Assembly: GCA_905236635.1 (NCBI GenBank)
Contig: CAJOCJ010000003.1
Coordinates: 1-64,000, forward strand
Direction: 5' to 3'
DNA length: 64,000 nucleotides
Origin: an uncultured Bacteroidales bacterium
GTDB lineage: Bacteria > Bacteroidota > Bacteroidia > Bacteroidales > F082
Part shown: positions 40,817 through 49,631 of the stretch, piece by piece
How the letters are laid out: every line of letters begins with the position of its first letter
Numbering within the stretch: the stretch's first letter is position 1
Program-made: the position numbers and the translations under genes
Notes under the pieces: generated by a model
The model's input: only the letters and a program-made list of their open reading frames with translations
What the model was told of the DNA's origin: nothing
Database searches by the model: none

Positions 40817-41914
40817 CTACACTTTCTTACAGACCATGATGCTATGTCCGTGTCCCAGACCGTCGTGAATCGTCTCGACCGCAAGACCTGCTTTTTTCAC
40901 AAGGCGTTCCATGTCATCTGAATGATACATCTTGCTGTTACCATTAGCTAATGCTGTGAAATACAACGACGTCATCGTCAATGCGAAGGCGGCGGCAGGG
41001 TAGTTCTGACGGTCCCAGAATGTCTCCATGATACACAGGCGGCTGTCTTTGTCCATAATCTTTGCCGCTCTCGACACTATGCTTAAAATCTCGTCTTCGC
41101 CAAAGCAATCGAGGAACTGGCTCATCCAGATAACGTCATAGTGTTTGTTGGTCGGAAACTGCTGTTTGTCGTCAAGTAAGTTGATGCCGTAGCCGTCGAT
41201 GCGCTCGAAGCCTTTCTTGCCATTGGTGAATCTCTTCATCATCTCGAGCTGTTGCGGCAGGTCCATGATGGTGACGTTGACATCATCATCAAAATCGACG
41301 CAGCGCAGTGCCCAACGACCAGTGTTTCCGCCTACATCGAGCAATGTCTTCGGCTTGTTTCCAAACACAATCTGCAGAGCTTGGTCGAAGGAGTGGTCGG
41401 AATAGAAGTGGTCGAATCCGAACCAGCTCTTCTGAACCTGTTCCGGCAGTTGTGAGAGGCCTTCGTAAATCGTCGGCCAGCTGCCGAAATGCTCTAAACC
41501 TGAAGGTTTTCCTTCTTTCAGTGCCTCTTCGAGTTTAAACCAACCCTCGTAGTTGACATCGTGGTTGAAGTCGATGTTCACGCGGATGGCAGGGTCGGTG
41601 AGGAGGAAAAAACCTGTCTTCGACATGGCGAATCGGTCGGTGTCTTTGTCTAAGATCACCAAACCGATACACAGCGAGCCTTCCATCAATACCTTGACGG
41701 CATAGTCGGAAAGACCTGTCTTTGCTGCTATCTCTGCCATCGCCATGCCATTCTCGCTGTCGCGAAGCATGTCAAGGATGCCGAATTTTATCATCAGCCT
41801 GCCGACCTGGAAAATGATAGGGCCGAAAGCGATGTAATATGCCATTTCCTGAGCTTCACCTGCTCTCTTGTGTTCTTTGGTATATGCCTTTTCTAGACCT
41901 GGAAACAATTTCAT
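40817..41914 (-). CDS. SAM-dependent methyltransferase, Methyltransf_2/O-methyltransferase-like
   Basis: N-terminal winged-helix dimerisation-like region; LLDVGGNTGRWALRCVDFDDDVNVTIMDLPQQL motif I. Confidence 0.87.
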   Translation of the reverse strand: MKLFPGLEKAYTKEHKRAGEAQEMAYYIAFGPIIFQVGRLMIKFGILDMLRDSENGMAMAEIAAKTGLSDYAVKVLMEGSLCIGLVILDKDTDRFAMSKTGFFLLTDPAIRVNIDFNHDVNYEGWFKLEEALKEGKPSGLEHFGSWPTIYEGLSQLPEQVQKSWFGFDHFYSDHSFDQALQIVFGNKPKTLLDVGGNTGRWALRCVDFDDDVNVTIMDLPQQLEMMKRFTNGKKGFERIDGYGINLLDDKQQFPTNKHYDVIWMSQFLDCFGEDEILSIVSRAAKIMDKDSRLCIMETFWDRQNYPAAAFALTMTSLYFTALANGNSKMYHSDDMERLVKKAGLAVETIHDGLGHGHSIMVCKKV

Positions 41915-41916
41915 CT

Positions 41917-43143
41917 TTAATGTATTTTCTTGATTATCAATGCACTATTCGTTCCTCCGAAACCGAATGAGTTGGAAAGGATAGTGTTGAGTTCTTTGTT
42001 TGTTGTCTTGTTGATGATATTCAATCCTTCTGAATATTCGTCAGGATGTTCGAAGTTGATGTTCGGTGCTATGAATTTGCCCTGCATCATGAGGATGCAA
42101 TAGACTATCTCGCTGGCGCCCGCCATCCAGCACTCGTGGCCTGTCATCGATTTCGTTGACGAAATAGGGGTGTGGGTGTCACCGAAGAGCTGTCTCAATG
42201 CCATTGCCTCGAACATGTCGCCTTGTGGTGTCGATGTCGCGTGTGCGTTGACGTAGTCGATGTCAAAGGCATAGACGCCGGCTTCTTTCATGGCGCGTGA
42301 CATGGCTCTGTAACATCCTTCCTGGCTTGGCTGTGAGATGTGGCTCTCGCCGTTTGACGAGAATCCGTAGCCGCAGACCTCAGCCAAGATAGTGGCTCCG
42401 CGAGCTACTGCGTGGTCGTAGTCTTCAAGTACCAACGCTGCCGCACCACCGCTCGGCACGAGACCGTCACGGTCTTTGTCGAATGGACGAGAGGCCTTCG
42501 TCGGGTCGTTGATTCTTGTCGAGAACGCGCTGATGCCGTCGAAGCTGCCCATAGAGAGATAGTTGGTCTCCTGAGCGCCGCCACACAGCACCATATCCTG
42601 TAATCCGTTCTTAATCAGCAGTGCACCCAAACCTATTGAGTGGGAGCCACTTGCACAGGCGGCGCTGATAGTCATGTTGATGCCTTTCAGGTGGAAGATG
42701 GTCGAGAGGTTCATCGTCACGGTGGAGTTCATCGACTGGAAGATAGCAGCCGAGCCTATCAAGGTGGTGTCTTTCTTCTCCAATGCTATCTCATGTGACT
42801 CGATTACGGCCTTGGCGGATGAGTCGTTGCCGAAGAGCACACCGACCTCGTTGTTTTGAAGGTATTCGTCGGTGATTTTTGCCTGCTCGAAAGCCTCCAG
42901 CGTTGCCATGTAAGCATATTCGCCTTCTTCGGCGAGGTACATGCGGAGCTTGCGGTCGAGTTTGCCTTTCAGCTGCGGCTTTTCTACTATGCCTGTCAAT
43001 GGTGAGCGATAGCCGTATTCGATACGCTGTGGGTCGATGCCGATGCCCGACTTGCCTTCACGCAGCGACATGCTGACTTCTTCCTTGTTCTTTCCGAGGC
43101 ATGACCATATTCCCATGCCGGTGATGACCACTCTTCTTGCCAT
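41917..43143 (-). CDS. Beta-ketoacyl-ACP synthase (FabF-like)
   Basis: ISAACASGSHSIGLGA, NAHATSTPQGD, MTGHECWMAGASEI. Confidence 0.94.
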   Translation of the reverse strand: MARRVVITGMGIWSCLGKNKEEVSMSLREGKSGIGIDPQRIEYGYRSPLTGIVEKPQLKGKLDRKLRMYLAEEGEYAYMATLEAFEQAKITDEYLQNNEVGVLFGNDSSAKAVIESHEIALEKKDTTLIGSAAIFQSMNSTVTMNLSTIFHLKGINMTISAACASGSHSIGLGALLIKNGLQDMVLCGGAQETNYLSMGSFDGISAFSTRINDPTKASRPFDKDRDGLVPSGGAAALVLEDYDHAVARGATILAEVCGYGFSSNGESHISQPSQEGCYRAMSRAMKEAGVYAFDIDYVNAHATSTPQGDMFEAMALRQLFGDTHTPISSTKSMTGHECWMAGASEIVYCILMMQGKFIAPNINFEHPDEYSEGLNIINKTTNKELNTILSNSFGFGGTNSALIIKKIH

Positions 43144-43153
43144 ATATATCTTT

Positions 43154-43882
43154 TTATGTGTATAACCCTCCGTTGATTGAAATAGCCTGTCCTGTTATGT
43201 ACGATGCCTCGTCTGATGCCAGGAACGACACCAGGCTCGCCACTTCTTCAGGTTTTCCGAAGCGTCCCATCGGGATGAGCTTCTTTAACTCGGCCTCGTT
43301 GAGCTCTTTAGTCATATCTGTCGCGATGAATCCTGGTGCTATGGCGTTGACGGTGACTTTACGCGCCGCCACCTCCTGTGCGAGGGCTTTTGTCGCCCCG
43401 ATGAGCGCTGCCTTGGCGGCGGAGTAGTTGGCTTGTCCCGGCAACCCTTTGATTCCTGACAGCGACGCCATATTGATGATACGTCCGTTACGATGCATCA
43501 TCATGTCTTTTAACAGGCGGCGCGTAATATAAAAGAATCCGTTGAGGGTGGTGTCCAAGACCTTGTTCCATTCCTCGTCCTGCATGAATACCATGAGGTT
43601 ATCTTTGCGGATGCCTGCGTTGTTGACCAACACTGAGATGTAGTCGTCGGGATGCGCGGCTTGCCATGCCTCGAGGGCGTGCTCGATGGCCTGTGGGTCC
43701 GACACGTCGAAAGGCATGAGCTCGCCAAAGCCGCCGGCTTCCTGCACCTGCTTAAGGGTGTCTTCAGCGGCCTCCCTGTTCGACTGATAGTTGATGATCA
43801 CCGCAAAGCCGTCTTTGGCGAGCCGCAAGGCTACCGCCTTGCCCAAGCCGCGCGAGGCACCAGTGATGAGAGCGTATTTCAT
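43154..43882 (-). CDS. 3-oxoacyl-ACP reductase (FabG-like SDR)
   Basis: ALITGASRGLGKAVALRLA, LVNNAGIRKDNL, GLPGQANYSAAKAALIGATKALAQE. Confidence 0.95.
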   Translation of the reverse strand: MKYALITGASRGLGKAVALRLAKDGFAVIINYQSNREAAEDTLKQVQEAGGFGELMPFDVSDPQAIEHALEAWQAAHPDDYISVLVNNAGIRKDNLMVFMQDEEWNKVLDTTLNGFFYITRRLLKDMMMHRNGRIINMASLSGIKGLPGQANYSAAKAALIGATKALAQEVAARKVTVNAIAPGFIATDMTKELNEAELKKLIPMGRFGKPEEVASLVSFLASDEASYITGQAISINGGLYT

Positions 43883-45420
43883 TATCTTAAGTTCAATTTA
43901 TTGGTTTTCAAATAGTTTTCAACGTTGGCGATGTCCTTGTAGAACGGCGTGTCTTCGATGAAGAGCGGCACCATCTCGCGGATCTTGTCGTAAATCTTGC
44001 GTGAGGTAGGGCAGAGCTTGTCGGCAATTTTGAGGCAGTCTGTCGCCTGTGCCAAGGCGATGTATTGTATCGCCATCACCTGGAAACAGTTCTCGACCAC
44101 CTGCTTGCATATCAAAGCGGTGTTGGTGCCCATGCTCACGATGTCTTGGTTGTCGTTGTTGTTAGGGATGCTGTGCACGTAGTTAGGCATCGCCAGCGTC
44201 TGACACTCTGCCGTCGTTGAGGTGGCGGTGAACTGACAGGCCTGCATGCCGTAGTTCAAGCCGAGCGTCCCGAGGTTGAGGAACGGCGGCAAGATGCCGT
44301 TGATACGGTCGTGGAACAGGTAGTTGAGCTGACGTTCTGCCGTCATGGCAAGACGTACCAATGCTATCTTCACCTTGTCTTCCTCAAGCGAGATATAGTC
44401 GCCATGGAAGTTGCCGCCATGATATACGTATTGTGTGTCAGGGTCGACGATAGGGTTGTCGCATGCCGAGTTGAGCTCGTCTTCAATGATCTGACGTGCG
44501 TTTTGCAGGGTGTCATAGATAGGACCGAGTATCTGAGGGGTGCAACGTAACGAGTAGTAAGCTTGCACCTTATGCTCAAACACCTTGACATCTGCATGTC
44601 CGTAGTCAAACAGCTCATGGGCGCGTTTCTTGAGGCACTGCGAGCCCTCTGATAGCTCACGCAGACGACGTGCAATCACCTGCTGCCCTTCATGGCGGCG
44701 GCAATTGTTCTCTCCTTCCGACATGTAGTCGTCAAACGAAGAGGCGATCTCGTTCATCCATACTGCTGCCAAAGTCGCCCAGTCGAGCAGGGTCTCCGCA
44801 TGAAGCTGATTCACCACGCTGATGCCGGTCATCACCGAGGTGCCATTTGTTATCGAGAGGCCTTCGCGGATATGCATCTTCAGTGGGGTGATGCCTAATT
44901 CCTTCATCACGTCGGCCGACTTACGCCATTCGCCTTTGTAATGTACCTCGCCTTCACCGATGAGGCATAACGCGATGTGTGCCAACTGTACCAAATCGCC
45001 GCTCGCCCCAACACTTCCGTGCATCGGGATAAACGGATAGATCTCGTTGTTGATGAACGAAATTAACAGTTTTGCGACGTCTGCATGCACTCCGGAACGG
45101 CATTGCAAGACCGTGCCAAGGCGTGCTATCATGGCCGACTTCACATACACATCGGCGAGCGGCTCGCCAGCACCAGTGGCATGGCTGCGGATGATATTAT
45201 ATTGTAAATCAGTGAGATAACGGTCGTCGACACGCCATTGTGCCATCGGACCGAACCCGGTGTTGATACCGTAAATCACCTTCTCGGCAGCAAATTTCTC
45301 CAAGAACTTGTAGCAGGCATCGACACGTGCCATCCAATCGTCGGAGACATCAATTTTTTCGCCTGAGTACAGGACTTTTTCCACTTCGCCAAGAGTTATC
45401 CTATCTTTGAAAGTTATCAT
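43882..45420 (-). CDS. Aromatic amino acid ammonia-lyase (HAL/TAL family, FjTAL-like)
   Basis: MIO motif GSVGASGDLVQLAHIALCLIGEGEV; INTGFGPMAQ; QYNIIRSHATGAGEP; YHGGNFHGDYISLEEDK; TATSTTAECQTLAMPNYVHSIPNNNDNQDIVSMGTN. Start trimmed to MITFKDRITLGEV. Confidence 0.93.
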   Translation of the reverse strand: MITFKDRITLGEVEKVLYSGEKIDVSDDWMARVDACYKFLEKFAAEKVIYGINTGFGPMAQWRVDDRYLTDLQYNIIRSHATGAGEPLADVYVKSAMIARLGTVLQCRSGVHADVAKLLISFINNEIYPFIPMHGSVGASGDLVQLAHIALCLIGEGEVHYKGEWRKSADVMKELGITPLKMHIREGLSITNGTSVMTGISVVNQLHAETLLDWATLAAVWMNEIASSFDDYMSEGENNCRRHEGQQVIARRLRELSEGSQCLKKRAHELFDYGHADVKVFEHKVQAYYSLRCTPQILGPIYDTLQNARQIIEDELNSACDNPIVDPDTQYVYHGGNFHGDYISLEEDKVKIALVRLAMTAERQLNYLFHDRINGILPPFLNLGTLGLNYGMQACQFTATSTTAECQTLAMPNYVHSIPNNNDNQDIVSMGTNTALICKQVVENCFQVMAIQYIALAQATDCLKIADKLCPTSRKIYDKIREMVPLFIEDTPFYKDIANVENYLKTNKLNLR

Positions 45421-45455
45421 AATAACACTCCTAAAAACAATATTCTTTAAATTTG

Positions 45456-45463
45456 CAAATATA
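45456..45463 (-). promoter_or_regulatory. Candidate promoter -7 box (TATATTTG) for the aryl polyene operon
   Basis: Minus-strand TATATTTGC about 36 nt upstream of the ammonia-lyase start. Confidence 0.6.
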
Positions 45464-45510
45464 CGAAAAATATCAACTCTATACAAAAATAATAAAAATT
45501 AATAAAGAAA

Positions 45511-45570
45511 AGCCCTGTAACCATATCGACATCCGGGAATGCCAATGATTACAGGACTTAACAGGGTTTT
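45511..45570 (-). terminator. Hairpin region 3' of the small lipoprotein gene, upstream of the aryl polyene operon
   Basis: CCCTGTAA(45513-45520) can pair with TTACAGG(45549-45555) or AACAGGG(45560-45566). The minus strand ends ACAGGGCTTTTCTTT. Confidence 0.45.
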
Positions 45571-45580
45571 TAAAGGAGTG

Positions 45581-45958
45581 TTATTCCTCGACTTCAACTA
45601 CATCGATTTCTTCGACTTCGACGTCATCAGTATCCTCACAACCGAGTTCTTCGTACTTCTTTTGAATTGACTCAACCCATTTCTCTGAAAGCTTTGTCAA
45701 TTCCTCTTCTTCTGCTGATGTGAGCTTCTCATTTTCATCGTAGCTCTGCATAGCAAAACCCCATGCCTCTGTTTCCATCTGTTCGCCGACGGCGTTTAAT
45801 TCTTCGCATGTCGTAACTGCGCTGACGGCTTTTTCAAATTTTTCGATAAAAGCTTTGGCATCTCTAAATTCCTTTGATCCCTTGTTTGTCTCACCTGCGC
45901 ATGATGCAAATGCGAACAAAACGATGCCTACGAGGGCGATAATTAATGACTTTTTCAT
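45581..45958 (-). CDS. Small acidic-tailed lipoprotein, unknown function
   Basis: Lipobox FAFASCAGE; C-terminal EDTDDVEVEEIDVVEVEE. Confidence 0.7.
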   Translation of the reverse strand: MKKSLIIALVGIVLFAFASCAGETNKGSKEFRDAKAFIEKFEKAVSAVTTCEELNAVGEQMETEAWGFAMQSYDENEKLTSAEEEELTKLSEKWVESIQKKYEELGCEDTDDVEVEEIDVVEVEE

Positions 45959-45991
45959 GGTGATTTTTTTAGGTTAATAATAAGTTGATAT

Positions 45992-48004
45992 TTAATGAAT
46001 AATTGAAATTTTTTCTATACAAAAATCTTCTATACCATTGATTTTCAATATATAAAGACCGCTATTCAAAAATGAGATGTCAATGGTGTTTGAAGTGTAT
46101 GTTGCAATAATACGACCAGATAAATCAATAACATCCACCGATACTATTTCTTTTTCAGATATGATATTGATTATGCCGTCGCTTGGATTTGGATAAACAA
46201 CGACATAATTGGCATAAATCTCATCGACATTATCGTAATACGTGCTGAAAGTCCAATTTTGCGGTAAGCTGTTATCTAAGTCTAAATCAATGAGTTGCAG
46301 ATATGGACCATAGCCATCGGCTTGTGTAGGCCACGGCCTGCTGTCGGAATAGCACACCTCATCGATGACATTGCCCCAGGCATCGGCTATGACGATATTC
46401 TCCGATTTGTTGGAGAGCTTTCTGTCATATTCTCCAAATGGAGTTTTATTATATACCTGTACGTAAGTCGTTGAGTCAGAACATAATACCAATGAATCGC
46501 GGGCTGCAAGACGAGATCCAGCGGGGAAGTTGTAGGTGATTCCCAATTCTCGCAGGTAAAAGCCTGTCAAGTCGACGTCCTCATCGCCGTTGTTGTTGAT
46601 CTGGATAAATTCGAGTTTGTTCCCGTTGATGGTGTCTAAATCGGCCGGATGATAATGGATCTTTGATATGACCAACGGTGGCAAATCGATATCGTCACAG
46701 TTGTTGTACGACCCGATGTGGCTATTTAACCAATTGTATCTGTTCTGTAACCATGTCTTCATAGCCTGCACCTCCGACGTGTGCTGCCCCATCCTGTTCC
46801 AACGTTGGTTGTCACGTGCCACGCCTTCGCTAATGAGCTCGTCAATCTCGTCCATTCTGGCACATATTGTATTGTAATTCAAAGGATTACCAACGGCAGT
46901 GACTTCAAACCAACGCTTCGCCAGATAGCATCTGAACTCGTCGGTGTCGAATAAGTCTTTCCAGAATTTCGGTCCGACATTATCGTCGTTGTCAAATTGC
47001 CACACATCGTAACGGCTCCTGCTTCCGAACTCGTCGTGGCCGTAAGCGAGGTTGTAGTCCCAAATCGGACCGGCACGCAACTTGCCTTTTCTGTCTTTAT
47101 GGAAGAAAGTGCTTAATTCATAGACATCGACATTCGACGATACTTCGCCCATTATCATAAAATCTACGAAAGATGGTATGTCGATGACGCTGGGAATGCC
47201 GTTCTCAATGGAAGTGTTATGACTGCCAGCCTTGTCGGCAAGGTCGAAAAACACATTTTTAATGTAGTTGTGCTGTGCATCGGTGACGTCATCTGGCTTG
47301 GGATAATGATGAATGAAAGCGGCGTAATTGGGCCACCACCAACCTCCATATTCTTCCATTTGCCATGCTACCGGATCGTTGCCGGTAGTCTTGTCAGCCT
47401 TGGTGATGTAACCGCCGGAGACTTCGGGATAACTGTTGCATGTCTCATCCATCTTCTCGATGTTGACACGCCCTTCGTCTGCTTTGATCTTTTCCATGAA
47501 GACGTATAATCCCTTATAATCGCCGTTAATGACAACCTCGCAATACACTCGTCTGGAAGCGTATTGCCCAAGTTTTTCTGACAATTCGTATGACAATACG
47601 TCACGCATTCCTGTCTGGTCGAACGCAAGAGAGTTCAGCACCCAGTCGTTTTCCCGTGGCATGCCGAGAATGCTGACGTTGTTGTTGGTGACATTGTCGG
47701 CTTGCAGCGTCTCAAGACCATAAGGTTTCTTGGGCAAGTCTTGCGACGAGCTGCCTCGTCTCTCAATGCCTATTCTTCCATTATAATTGAGAAATTCGGG
47801 ATTATTGGCGTCGGTCAGATAGTTGCGCGACCCGTCCTGATGCCATATTATCTTCATGGTAGCCAAAACCTTAGGCTCGTCAGGGATTGTCACGCCTCCG
47901 TCGGTGTCGATGATGACAATAGGCAGGTTGCTGTCGGTGAAAGTCTGTGCCAACGACAGCAGAGGCGCGATAATCAGGGATAATATGACCAGGATCCTTC
48001 TCAT
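45992..48004 (-). CDS. CotH kinase-family protein with lamin-tail-like region and T9SS sorting tail
   Basis: CotH-like YCEVVINGDYKGLYVFMEKIKADEGRVNIEKMD, GPIWDYNLAYGH; LTD-like region; C-terminal VVVYPNPSDGIINI...LNSGLYILKI. Confidence 0.88.
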   Translation of the reverse strand: MRRILVILSLIIAPLLSLAQTFTDSNLPIVIIDTDGGVTIPDEPKVLATMKIIWHQDGSRNYLTDANNPEFLNYNGRIGIERRGSSSQDLPKKPYGLETLQADNVTNNNVSILGMPRENDWVLNSLAFDQTGMRDVLSYELSEKLGQYASRRVYCEVVINGDYKGLYVFMEKIKADEGRVNIEKMDETCNSYPEVSGGYITKADKTTGNDPVAWQMEEYGGWWWPNYAAFIHHYPKPDDVTDAQHNYIKNVFFDLADKAGSHNTSIENGIPSVIDIPSFVDFMIMGEVSSNVDVYELSTFFHKDRKGKLRAGPIWDYNLAYGHDEFGSRSRYDVWQFDNDDNVGPKFWKDLFDTDEFRCYLAKRWFEVTAVGNPLNYNTICARMDEIDELISEGVARDNQRWNRMGQHTSEVQAMKTWLQNRYNWLNSHIGSYNNCDDIDLPPLVISKIHYHPADLDTINGNKLEFIQINNNGDEDVDLTGFYLRELGITYNFPAGSRLAARDSLVLCSDSTTYVQVYNKTPFGEYDRKLSNKSENIVIADAWGNVIDEVCYSDSRPWPTQADGYGPYLQLIDLDLDNSLPQNWTFSTYYDNVDEIYANYVVVYPNPSDGIINIISEKEIVSVDVIDLSGRIIATYTSNTIDISFLNSGLYILKINGIEDFCIEKISIIH

Positions 48005-49011
48005 TATTCTTCTGGGAACTCAGGAACTTCCAAGACTTTTAGCGCTTCTGTAAAGTATTGTGCAGCAGTGAGTTGCGGATAGTTCAAGAGCGCTGACAGT
48101 GCATTCTGGTGTCTTGCACGGATTGGAACCATCTGCTCGTCAATCTCCATAGCCACAGGGAGCTGCTCGTCGAGACGCACCTTACAGTTTTTGATGACGT
48201 TTTCACGGATGATAGGCGCCACCTCTTCATAATAGCTTAAAAGAATCTTGTTGTGTGCCTCGTCGTCGTCAACAGTCTTTGCCAGTCTGTCGGCATATTT
48301 CGCATAGATGGTTCTGCACTGGGCATCGGCATCGTCGTTGTTGGCGGTTATCTTATCGTCAAAAGCCGACCAGCGGTCGATGATAGGCTGTAGCGGCTCC
48401 ATCTCTTCGCCAAGTTCTGCTGCCTGTTCAAGCATTACAGCCTCGGCACGGCCTTCCTGATAATGAGTCTGCAGATATGCCTCCTGCTCCTCCTCGCTCA
48501 TTGTTGAGAGCATGTCGATCTCTTCTTTCGTGAGGCCTGTGTAAAGCTCGGCATTTTTATATGCTGCTTCCATGATCTGTGTGGAATCGGCACCCTGATA
48601 AGGAACGGTATAAACCTTGCCGGTGAGTTCTAATACCGACATCTGGAACTTCATCAGAGGGTTGGCAATCAGCTTGAGACCCTGTCCGTTAAGCTCTGCT
48701 TTTTTATAGCCGACCATCTGCTGTGCAGAAGGTATCTCAGGTAACATGCGCATCAGCGACTCATAGGTGAGAGGCTCGTCTGAATTGATCTCCTGAGGCT
48801 CGTAAATCGCTGGCTCCTCGCCGAAATCAATCTCGTTGACGATGGCTTCAGAAGCTTTTTCGGCCGCTTTTTCCGTTGCCTTTTCAATAATCTTCTCTTC
48901 TGTCTTCTTGGCTGCTTTTTTCGCCGCTTTGTCAAGGAAACCGCCTAACTGCGCATTGGCACTGAAGGTTCCGAAGATTATAGCTATCGATAGGATGATA
49001 AATCTCTTCAT
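48004..49011 (-). CDS. Hypothetical exported protein with Ala/Lys/Glu-rich helical N-terminus
   Basis: Signal peptide; KAAKKAAKKTEEKIIEKATEKAAEKASEAI. Confidence 0.65.
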   Translation of the reverse strand: MKRFIILSIAIIFGTFSANAQLGGFLDKAAKKAAKKTEEKIIEKATEKAAEKASEAIVNEIDFGEEPAIYEPQEINSDEPLTYESLMRMLPEIPSAQQMVGYKKAELNGQGLKLIANPLMKFQMSVLELTGKVYTVPYQGADSTQIMEAAYKNAELYTGLTKEEIDMLSTMSEEEQEAYLQTHYQEGRAEAVMLEQAAELGEEMEPLQPIIDRWSAFDDKITANNDDADAQCRTIYAKYADRLAKTVDDDEAHNKILLSYYEEVAPIIRENVIKNCKVRLDEQLPVAMEIDEQMVPIRARHQNALSALLNYPQLTAAQYFTEALKVLEVPEFPEE

Positions 49012-49028
49012 GGTTTTTAAAGTCTATT

Positions 49029-49619
49029 TTATTGTAAAACTTTATTCAAAGTGATATAGTCTGGATATGCAAGCTGCTGTCCGCCAATGTTGATGTACGG
49101 CTTGAGCTTGATGCCCACGTTGACCGGGTCGCTGCTGGCACCTGCAAGTTTGAATGCCAAACTGGCGACTGCCTCTGTCGATTCACCGCTGAAAAGCTGG
49201 AAAAGATCAGTGGTAATTGGGATTGAGATGACATCGGTTCCGTTAGCGGGAACATTGATACCATTGTTCATTGTGGTGTTGATGACCTGTTTGTCGTTGA
49301 GACTCACAATGTAATCCATCTTAATCATTGAAGCTGGCGAGCTGTTGGGATTGGTGACATCGAGATTGACGTTGAAGGAGACCGGCAATGACTTGTTTAA
49401 CAATGCTTTTGTCAACAAAAGTGCTTGACCGATGTTCAAATCGTCTCTTGACATGCCTTGGCGTAACTGAATGCCGAGCATCTGTACATCGCTGACGCTG
49501 TTAAACTTGAAGTCGCAGTTTGCGAAATTCGACATCTGGACCATCTGTTCCAAAAGTACACATGATGAAAGTCCCATTGAGACAAACAAAATGAGGATTA
49601 ATCTTTTAATTCTTGACAT
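49029..49619 (-). CDS. LEA type 2-like lipoprotein
   Basis: Lipobox-like MGLSSCVLL; LPVSFNVNLDVTNPNSSPASMIKMDYIVSLNDKQV. Confidence 0.65.
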   Translation of the reverse strand: MSRIKRLILILFVSMGLSSCVLLEQMVQMSNFANCDFKFNSVSDVQMLGIQLRQGMSRDDLNIGQALLLTKALLNKSLPVSFNVNLDVTNPNSSPASMIKMDYIVSLNDKQVINTTMNNGINVPANGTDVISIPITTDLFQLFSGESTEAVASLAFKLAGASSDPVNVGIKLKPYINIGGQQLAYPDYITLNKVLQ

Positions 49620-49631
49620 GGTATGATATTT

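Noticed and set aside
21460-45420. Full flexirubin (dialkylresorcinol ester) pathway
   Set aside because: No DarB-like (FabH/KASIII-type) or DarA-like gene was recognised in the window. The genes could be elsewhere in the genome, so only an aryl-polyene-type product is proposed.
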